Positions 22,957-28,838 of a stretch of 28,838 nt of DNA are shown one piece after another. Source of the DNA: JAHFOW01 sp964370795. Its GTDB lineage: Bacteria; Planctomycetota; Brocadiia; Brocadiales; Brocadiaceae. Both the position numbers and the translations under genes were made by a program. The notes under the pieces are model-generated. The model saw nothing but the letters and a program-made list of their open reading frames with translations. It was not told where the DNA came from and searched no databases. The stretch covers positions 1-28,838 of the forward strand of contig CAYJME010000014.1 of the NCBI GenBank assembly GCA_964370795.1. The letters are read 5' to 3'. The first letter of the stretch is position 1. Every line of letters starts with the position of its first letter.

Positions 22957-25002
22957 ATGGCTGATTTCATTAAACCTGTGATTGTTATTCTTGGTGTCCT
23001 TTTTAGTACTCACGTGCCTGATGGTGTAAAGTTTATTTCTTCTGCATACGCTGAGGAAGTAAAAGAAAAGAAGATATTGTACTGGACGTGCGGTATGCAT
23101 CCCTCCGTCAAAATGGATAAGCCGGGCAAATGTCCTATTTGTGGCATGGACTTGATTCCTGTGTACGAAAAAGGCGCTGGCAAAGAGGAAGAAGGCGCTG
23201 CTGCCATGGTAGAACTGAGCGAACGAGCCCGTAAATTAGCAGAGGTCAAAACCGAAACCGTCCAATATCGATCACTCACAAAAGATATTTACACCGTTGG
23301 ATTGATTGAGACCGATGAAAGACTCAAGGCATCTGTTTCGGCATGGATTCCTGGCAGAATTGATAAACTTTTTGTTGACTTTACGGGTACGCAAGTCGTA
23401 AAAGGTGAATCCATGGTCTGGATCTATAGCCCCGAGCTTGTATCTACGGAGGAAGAATATCTGTTGGCCATGGAAACCTATGAAAAGGTTAAGGATAGTC
23501 CTTTTGATGAAGTAGTAAGCGGTGCTCAGTCATTGGTCGATGCCTCCAAAAAAAGATTACTGTGGTGGGGTATTTCAGAAAAACAGATCGAGGCGCTTTC
23601 GAAGGATAAAAAGGTAAAACAGCACACGATCCTCTACGCTCCTCTGAGTGGCATTGTCATAGAAAAAAAACCATTGGAAGGTCAATATGTCATGCAAGGT
23701 GAGATGATATATGCGGTTGCCGATCTGTCAAATGTCTGGATGAAGGCGAATATTTATGAATATGAAATGGCCTGGGTAAAGGTTGGGCAGGAAGTAGAGG
23801 TCTCTACCCCAACGTATCCGGGAGATGTATTTGTAGGAACGGTATCTTTTATTGAGCCATTCCTGGATGACAAGACACGTTCTGTGAAGATACGTTGTGA
23901 TATCCCGAACCGACAGCTAAAACTCAAACCCTCCATGTATGTTAACGCCCGCTTACGAATACCTATTGAAGAACTCGAAATGCAGGAAGGAAACTATGTG
24001 AGTGGACTGGACTATGTCTGCCCCAATCATCCTGAAATAAAGTCGAGCAGACCTGGCATATGTCCGGAGGACAATGTGCCCTTTATAAAGCCCCCCCCTG
24101 CTCAAGTTGGATTGGCTGCTACTGCTCAAGAAGAGGCTGAGTATATGTGTCCCATGAAATGTTATACCTCCAAAGAGCCGGGAGATTGCCCTGCTTGTGG
24201 GATGAAATTGGAAAAAGTCCCTGTCGCCAAAAAACAAGAAACAGCAAAAAAAGAACCAGAGGTCAAAACAAAGACCGTATACGAGTGTCCAATGGAATGC
24301 TATGCCTCAAAAACAGACGGTGACTGTCCTGTGTGTGGTATGAGACTTGAGAAGAAGGAAATGCCCGTAGAAATTTCTGGTGAAAAGTTGGCGTGTATTT
24401 GTCCACAGGAATGGGATCCATCTACAGCGCCAAAATCATGTCCTATGTGCGGTATGTTGTTAAAAAAGAGCATAACGACAACCACGCCATCGGGTAAAAA
24501 AAAGAAGAATATCGTCTACATGTGCCCTATGTCATGCATGGCCTCAGACAAACCAGGTCAATGTACTGAATGTAAAAGACCCCTGGGCAGGTGGGAAGTC
24601 AGGGAAGAACCAGGGATAACGGTTAAAAAAGCCGGACTTAAAAAACGCATTGTTTATGCCTGTCCCATGCATCCCGATGTGACTTCTGATAAGCCTGCTG
24701 ACTGTAATAAGTGCGGTATGCGCCTTGAGAAAGCAACACAGGTGCTTGCCATACCTGCAACGGCCGTGTTAGATACGGGTATACGAAAGATTGTTTATCT
24801 TGATAAAGGTAATGGTCAATATAGGGGAAAAGAAGTTCTTCTCGGTCCGAAGGCTGGTGATTATTATCCTGTACTGGACGGTCCGGATGAAGGCGATAAG
24901 GTAGTAACCGCCGCCAACTTCCTCATAGATTCCCAAAGCCAGCTCACGGGCGGCGCCAGCGCCCTGTACGGAGGCGCTATGGAATTTAAGGAAGAAAAAT
25001 AA
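22957..25002 (+). CDS. cusB: CusB-like membrane-fusion protein with seven heavy-metal-binding modules
   Basis: A 681-residue periplasmic adaptor. ATG 22957 is preferred because a signal peptide starts there (MADFIKPVIVILGVLF, cleavage at AYA); an upstream ATG at 22804 would place 51 atypical residues and a palindrome in front. One heavy-metal-binding module lies at about 41-69 (WTCGMHP ... CPICGMDL). Then come the HlyD barrel-sandwich and beta-barrel (IPGRIDKLFVDFTG, YAPLSGIV, VKVGQEVEVS). Six more Cys modules follow in tandem at about 351-592, before the C-terminal domain (VLAIPATAVLDTG, ending FLIDSQSQLTGG). It links CusA- and CusC-like partners and probably hands Cu(I)/Ag(I) to the pump. 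Module 2 has lost one Cys and modules 5-6 are variant. Confidence 0.9.
   Translation: MADFIKPVIVILGVLFSTHVPDGVKFISSAYAEEVKEKKILYWTCGMHPSVKMDKPGKCPICGMDLIPVYEKGAGKEEEGAAAMVELSERARKLAEVKTETVQYRSLTKDIYTVGLIETDERLKASVSAWIPGRIDKLFVDFTGTQVVKGESMVWIYSPELVSTEEEYLLAMETYEKVKDSPFDEVVSGAQSLVDASKKRLLWWGISEKQIEALSKDKKVKQHTILYAPLSGIVIEKKPLEGQYVMQGEMIYAVADLSNVWMKANIYEYEMAWVKVGQEVEVSTPTYPGDVFVGTVSFIEPFLDDKTRSVKIRCDIPNRQLKLKPSMYVNARLRIPIEELEMQEGNYVSGLDYVCPNHPEIKSSRPGICPEDNVPFIKPPPAQVGLAATAQEEAEYMCPMKCYTSKEPGDCPACGMKLEKVPVAKKQETAKKEPEVKTKTVYECPMECYASKTDGDCPVCGMRLEKKEMPVEISGEKLACICPQEWDPSTAPKSCPMCGMLLKKSITTTTPSGKKKKNIVYMCPMSCMASDKPGQCTECKRPLGRWEVREEPGITVKKAGLKKRIVYACPMHPDVTSDKPADCNKCGMRLEKATQVLAIPATAVLDTGIRKIVYLDKGNGQYRGKEVLLGPKAGDYYPVLDGPDEGDKVVTAANFLIDSQSQLTGGASALYGGAMEFKEEK
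24007..24732 (+). repeat. Tandem coding array of six heavy-metal-binding modules
   Basis: Six modules of the CPM-x-C/HP ... C-x-x-CGM type, spaced about 40-50 residues, with first cysteines at residues 355, 398, 444, 480-482, 523 and 569 of the 681-residue protein. First motifs read CPNHP, CPMKC, CPMEC, CPQEW, CPMSC and CPMHP. Linkers are Lys/Glu/Pro-rich. Protein-level repeats are clear; the DNA has diverged. Confidence 0.88.
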
Positions 25003-25016
25003 ACTACAAAAGCATT

Positions 25017-25046
25017 GAAACCACAGATTTCACAGATTGCACAGAT
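25017..25046. repeat. Left 30-bp inverted repeat of the GxxExxY unit
   Basis: Starts GAAACCACAGATTTCACAG and contains three spaced CACAGAT words. It matches the reverse complement of 25498-25527 at 29 of 30 positions. Confidence 0.9.
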
Positions 25047-25081
25047 AAAAACAACAATTTACAAAAACAATTTATGCATCT

Positions 25082-25447
25082 ATGAATAAAGATACAAGAA
25101 CTCATGCAGTTATTGGAGCCGCAATGGAGCTTCATAACATTGTAGGACCTGGACATCTTGAGGCTGTGTATCAGGAGTGTTTGGAAATTGAATTTTCTTT
25201 AAGAAATATTCCATTTATTTCCCAACCCCCGTTAGAGATATTTTATAAAAATCACAAATTGAAAAAATTCTATATCCCTGATTTTATTGTTTACAATGAA
25301 ATCATAGTAGAGATAAAAGCAGAGAAATCCCTGACAAATATTGACGAAGCACAGTTGATAAATAGTCTTATTATTAGTCGTCATAATGTAGGTTTACTAT
25401 TAAATTTTGGAGAGGGATCTCTACGTTACAAAAGATTCGTAAATTAA
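25082..25447 (+). CDS. GxxExxY-family protein (PD-(D/E)XK nuclease-like)
   Basis: A 121-residue protein of the GxxExxY family. The name-giving motif is GPGHLEAVYQE (Gly, Glu and Tyr in register) near residues 23-31. The nuclease-like core is YIPDFIVYNEIIVEIKAEK, giving D ... ExK as in the PD-(D/E)XK superfamily. The cellular role of the family is not established. The gene interrupts an otherwise tight cusC-cusB-cusA order and is framed by 30-bp inverted repeats at 25017 and 25498, as expected of cargo on a small mobile unit. No ribosome-binding site is obvious before ATG 25082. Confidence 0.88.
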   Translation: MNKDTRTHAVIGAAMELHNIVGPGHLEAVYQECLEIEFSLRNIPFISQPPLEIFYKNHKLKKFYIPDFIVYNEIIVEIKAEKSLTNIDEAQLINSLIISRHNVGLLLNFGEGSLRYKRFVN

Positions 25448-25497
25448 ATTATTATTTTTAATAAACAAATCCAGAAGAGCATAAATACAGACCAAAA

Positions 25498-25527
25498 ATC
25501 TGTGCAATCTGTGTAATCTGTGGTTTC
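25498..25527. repeat. Right 30-bp inverted repeat of the GxxExxY unit
   Basis: Ends in AATCTGTGGTTTC and is the reverse complement of 25017-25046 with one mismatch. It ends 24 nt before the cusA start. Confidence 0.9.
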
Positions 25528-25551
25528 TATTTTTAGTTTTAGAGATTTACT

Positions 25552-28500
25552 ATGATCAACAAACTCATTGAACTCTGTCTGAAGAACCGGTTCCTCGTCA
25601 TCTGCTTTTACCTCATGGTAATGTTTGGTGGTGTCTTTGGATTGAAGAATGTCAACATGGACGTCATCCCCGATATTGGGGAAAACCAGTGTATCGTCTT
25701 TACCGACTGGCCGGGACGCAGTCCCCAGAACGTGGAAGATCAGGTCACCTATCCTTTGACGGTAAATCTGTTGGGTGTGCCGGGCGTAAAGGTTATACGA
25801 TCCCAATCAGGATTTGGTTTTTCCATGATATTTATTATATTCCAGGATAAAACCGATTTTTATTGGGCACGTTCCCGGGTATTGGAGCGATTAAACTTCG
25901 TCCAGACCCTCCTTCCGAAAGATGTCGTTGCAAGATTAGGTCCCGATGCTACAGGACTCGGTCAAATATTCTGGTATACCGTGGAAGGTGAAGGATATGA
26001 CCTGGGACAATTGCGGTCTGTCCAGGATTGGTACATCCGCTATCAACTGAATGCCGTCGAAGGCGTTTCAGAAGTGGCAGGTGTGGGTGGTTTTGTCAAA
26101 CAATATCAGGTTGATGTCGACCCCAATAAACTATTGGCATATAACATGACGGTAGGCATGGTGTATGATGCCGTTGGTAAAAGCAATATCGACGTGGGCG
26201 CCAAAGTGGTAGAAAATAACAATATGGAATTTATCATCCGTGGCCTTGGATTTATAAAGAGCGTTGAGGATATCGAAAACATCACCGTGGGTAGTTACAA
26301 CGGTGTACCCATATTTGTCAAAAACATAGCGACTGTCCAGGTGGGAGGCGATTTCAGACGTGGGGCATTGGACAAAGAAGGCGCTCCCGTTGCGGGTGGG
26401 ATTGTCATTATGCGTCAGGGCCAGAATCCCTTAGAGGTAATTAAAAGGGTAAAAAAGAAGATCAAAGAAATTAAACCTGGATTACCGCCCGGCGTAAAAA
26501 TTGTACCTTTTTACGACAGAGAAGGGCTAATAACGCGTGTTATCGATACCCTCAAAGATGCGCTCATAGAAGAGATCATTGTTACCTCCATTGTTGTAGT
26601 AATATTCCTGTTGCACGTCCGGAGTATTTTTATCTGCTGTCTTGGATTTCCCATATCCATACTCATTTCATTCCTGTGTATGTATTATATGGGTATTGAC
26701 TCAAACATTATGTCCCTCACGGGCATTGCCATTGCCATAGGCGAGGTGAGCGATATGTCCATAGTTATGGCGGAAAATATTTATAGAAACCTCATAGAAC
26801 AAAAGGACAAGAAAAGCCGGGCAGAAATCATCTTTGACGCATCTAAGGAAGTAGGCGGCTCAATATTTTTTGCAGCCTTGACGACTATTTTTATGTTCTT
26901 TCCGGTATTTGGACTCACAGGGCAGGAAGGAAAGCTCTTTACGCCACTGGCCTGGACAAAGACCATTGCTATTGGGTCATCGGTTGTCATGGCGATTACC
27001 CTGACGCCGGTACTTTGTACCTTTCTCTTAAAAGGCAAACTGAAACCGATGGAAGATAATTATGCCTCAAGGATGCTCTTGAATGGATATCAGCCTGTCC
27101 TCCGATGGGTACTTGATCATAAAAAGACATTTCTGGCCATCCCACTCGTCATCGTTATTTCATCCATCTTTGTCGCAAAAAGGATTGGAAGAGAATTTAT
27201 GCCCCCCCTTGATGAAGGTTCAATCCTCTTTATGCCTGTGATGTTGCCGAGTGTGTCATTGACAGAGGCCATTGAAATCTGTAAGAAACAGGACATGATT
27301 ATTAAATCGTTTCCGGAAGTGGATACCGTTGTTGGGAAAATAGGCAGGGCTGAGACCCCCACAGACCCGGCGCCTGTCGAGATGTTTGAAACCGTTGTTG
27401 CCTTAAAACCAAAAGAGGAATGGCGTAAAAAGAAGATCGACTACAAATTTCTGAATTATATACCCTCCTTTATCCACCCTGTCTTTCATTGGATTCTCCC
27501 TGATGAACGGAGGATCACCAAGCAGGAACTCATCAAGGAAATGGATGAAGTAGCAAGGATACCAGGCGTGGCAAATATATGGACGCAGCCGATTGTGAAC
27601 CGAATTGACATGCTGTCTACCGGTATTCGTACATCGGTTGGCGTCAAGGTCTTTGGACCCGACCTGAACGTTATACAGCAATTGGCCCTTGATGTAGAAA
27701 AGGCGCTGCGTGATGTCCCTGGAGTGGCAGACCTTTACGCGGAGCGAGTTACCGGAAAACCCTATCTGGAATATAAAATTAAACGTGAGGAAATCGCACG
27801 CTATGGCATCAACATAAGGGATGTCCAGGATATAATCGAGAATGCTATTGGTGGAGAAAATATTACGACAACGGTTGAGGGACGTGAGCGATACCCCGTA
27901 CGGGTCAGATATAGTCGGGAATACCGTGACAACTTTGACGCATTGAAAAGGATTTATGTCCCCACTTCCTCGGGGGCGCTTATCCCCATTACGCAGGTTG
28001 CGGATATTCGCTATGTTATGGGACCATCCATGATCAGCAGTGAAAATGCCCTTTTACGAGCTTATGTCCTTATGAATGTCCGTGGCAGAGACCCCCTCAG
28101 CTTCGTGGAAGAGGCATCAAAGATTGTAACAAAAAAAGTCATGTTACCTAAAGGGTACTTTATCCAGTGGAGTGGTCAGTATGAAAATCAGGTCAGGGCC
28201 AAAAAGAGACTGCAAATCCTTGTGCCCTTGTCCATGTTTGTTGGTTTTCTCCTTATTTTCATGGCATTCAAATCTTTTCCACAAACGATGTTTATCTTAT
28301 TTGCAGGGATTCCCACAGCCATTGCGGGCGGTGTCTGGCTTCAATACTTATTTGGTTATAACTTTAGTGTTGCTGTATGGGTAGGCTTTATCTCTATTTT
28401 TGGTATTGTGGATGACGATTCCGTGCTCATTACTACCTATATCAACGATTTATTTGGCGAAAGAAAGATGAAAACCATACAGGACATCCGTCACACAATC

Positions 28501-28761
28501 CTGATGGCAGGCACGAAAAGGATAAGACCCTGCATGATGACGGCTGCCACCACATTTATCGGCCTCGTCCCCATCCTCTGGGAAACCGGCGCTGGCGCCG
28601 AGGTAGCCAAACCCATGGCGATTCCCTCTATTGGAGGCATGGCCATGGCGCTCGTCAGCGTCTTTATCATCCCCTGCCTGAATGCCTGGCACAAGGAGCA
28701 CAAATTCATGAAGGCATTGAAGAAAGACCCTGGTATTGTGGAAAGGGGGATTATGGTATAA
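25552..28761 (+). CDS. cusA: CusA/CzcA-like heavy-metal RND efflux pump
   Basis: A 1069-residue inner-membrane RND transporter of full family length, ending in the window. N-terminal MINKLIELCLKNRFLV and NVNMDVIPDIGENQCIVFTDWPGRSPQNVEDQVTYPL are diagnostic of heavy-metal RND proteins. The proton-relay helix is GIAIAIGEVSDMSIVMAENI (Asp401). Three methionines that bind Cu(I)/Ag(I) in CusA are conserved by position: Met561 (ILFMP), Met611 (PVEMFET) and Met687 (RIDMLSTG), favouring monovalent metal over Zn/Co/Cd. A second acidic run, IVDDDSV, lies in a late membrane helix where CusA has fewer charges. It works with the CusB- and CusC-like proteins. Confidence 0.95.
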   Translation: MINKLIELCLKNRFLVICFYLMVMFGGVFGLKNVNMDVIPDIGENQCIVFTDWPGRSPQNVEDQVTYPLTVNLLGVPGVKVIRSQSGFGFSMIFIIFQDKTDFYWARSRVLERLNFVQTLLPKDVVARLGPDATGLGQIFWYTVEGEGYDLGQLRSVQDWYIRYQLNAVEGVSEVAGVGGFVKQYQVDVDPNKLLAYNMTVGMVYDAVGKSNIDVGAKVVENNNMEFIIRGLGFIKSVEDIENITVGSYNGVPIFVKNIATVQVGGDFRRGALDKEGAPVAGGIVIMRQGQNPLEVIKRVKKKIKEIKPGLPPGVKIVPFYDREGLITRVIDTLKDALIEEIIVTSIVVVIFLLHVRSIFICCLGFPISILISFLCMYYMGIDSNIMSLTGIAIAIGEVSDMSIVMAENIYRNLIEQKDKKSRAEIIFDASKEVGGSIFFAALTTIFMFFPVFGLTGQEGKLFTPLAWTKTIAIGSSVVMAITLTPVLCTFLLKGKLKPMEDNYASRMLLNGYQPVLRWVLDHKKTFLAIPLVIVISSIFVAKRIGREFMPPLDEGSILFMPVMLPSVSLTEAIEICKKQDMIIKSFPEVDTVVGKIGRAETPTDPAPVEMFETVVALKPKEEWRKKKIDYKFLNYIPSFIHPVFHWILPDERRITKQELIKEMDEVARIPGVANIWTQPIVNRIDMLSTGIRTSVGVKVFGPDLNVIQQLALDVEKALRDVPGVADLYAERVTGKPYLEYKIKREEIARYGINIRDVQDIIENAIGGENITTTVEGRERYPVRVRYSREYRDNFDALKRIYVPTSSGALIPITQVADIRYVMGPSMISSENALLRAYVLMNVRGRDPLSFVEEASKIVTKKVMLPKGYFIQWSGQYENQVRAKKRLQILVPLSMFVGFLLIFMAFKSFPQTMFILFAGIPTAIAGGVWLQYLFGYNFSVAVWVGFISIFGIVDDDSVLITTYINDLFGERKMKTIQDIRHTILMAGTKRIRPCMMTAATTFIGLVPILWETGAGAEVAKPMAIPSIGGMAMALVSVFIIPCLNAWHKEHKFMKALKKDPGIVERGIMV

Positions 28762-28838
28762 TGTTGAAGTGGATTCTCTATAGTGGTACTGTGTAAAAAC
28801 TTCTTTTTTTTTGTAAGTTTTTTACAATTCCATACACC
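28762..28838. other. Window end after cusA, weak hairpin
   Basis: TGTAAAAACTT (28792-28802) and a partner at 28815-28826 could form an imperfect A/T hairpin with T-runs, possibly a terminator of the Cus operon. No gene is visible in the last 77 bases. Confidence 0.35.

Larger units (their letters stand above)
25017..25527 (+). mobile_element. Putative small mobile unit carrying the GxxExxY gene
   Basis: A 511-bp segment bounded by nearly perfect 30-bp inverted repeats, with one gene and no transposase, lying between cusB and cusA. No convincing target-site duplication is visible at the outer edges. If mobile, it depends on an enzyme encoded elsewhere. The repeat words (CACAGATT) are widely dispersed in many genomes, so the flanks could also be independent repeats. 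Confidence 0.55.

Noticed and set aside
24007..24732. CRISPR-like or DNA tandem repeat
   Set aside because: The periodicity is at protein level (Cys modules); the DNA units are diverged and coding, with no uniform repeat and spacer structure.
25017..25046. CRISPR fragment from the CACAGATT words
   Set aside because: The words are spaced 9-10 nt apart with no spacers, and the whole segment has an inverted partner at 25498-25527, which fits a terminal repeat better.

Overview
The window is a draft bacterial scaffold piece of low to moderate GC, with a 10-N gap at 18012-18021. It most resembles a planctomycete of the anammox group (Kuenenia/Brocadia/Jettenia-like). That assignment is inference. 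It rests on a compact run of acyl carrier protein, FabZ-like dehydratase, two FabF-like proteins, a phytoene-desaturase-like FAD enzyme and a cobalamin-type radical SAM enzyme, the gene set proposed for ladderane lipid synthesis, together with an exosortase locus. No anammox marker gene such as hydrazine synthase is in view.

Layout. Bases 3-1607: 3' part of a LamG/Ig-like surface protein gene carrying a perfect 308-bp duplication. Bases 1746-4508: a consensus promoter, a secreted protein of unknown function, a tiny PEP-CTERM protein, an exosortase with intact Cys-Arg-His residues, and an EpsI-type protein. Bases 4564-5163: a helical protein of unknown function. Bases 5415-11626: the candidate ladderane operon on the + strand, ended by a strong hairpin. 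Its second FabF has lost all three catalytic residues, so the pair looks like a ketosynthase plus a KS-beta/chain-length-factor partner. Bases 11758-15794: an unlisted 42-residue membrane protein coupled to a dihydrolipoamide-dehydrogenase-like flavoprotein, then a short alpha-glucan phosphorylase and a HAD phosphatase. Bases 15899-16372 (-): a second FabZ-like dehydratase. Bases 16664-16837: an unlisted secreted Cys-rich mini-protein with its own promoter and terminator. Bases 16968-17816: rplM-rpsI. Bases 17876-17955: a head-to-head pair of REP-like palindromes. Bases 18062-19910 (-): a sugar-nucleotide epimerase and a CpsB-type PHP phosphatase.

Bases 20008-28761 form a metal-efflux operon: a BlaI-type repressor whose palindromic operator lies between its own -35 and -10, a Cys-rich M56 (BlaR1-like) membrane protease, then CusC-, CusB- and CusA-like subunits of a tripartite RND pump. 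The RND protein keeps the three methionines typical of Cu(I)/Ag(I) pumps. The CusB-like adaptor carries one N-terminal heavy-metal-binding module plus six more in tandem in its C-terminal half. A GxxExxY-family gene framed by 30-bp inverted repeats sits between cusB and cusA and looks like an inserted mobile unit.

The most notable candidates are (i) the KS plus inactive-KS pair within the ladderane-type cluster, (ii) a BlaI/M56 switch apparently re-tuned to metal, feeding a pump with a multi-module metal-binding adaptor, and (iii) several GTAG-headed palindromes that may be one REP family.
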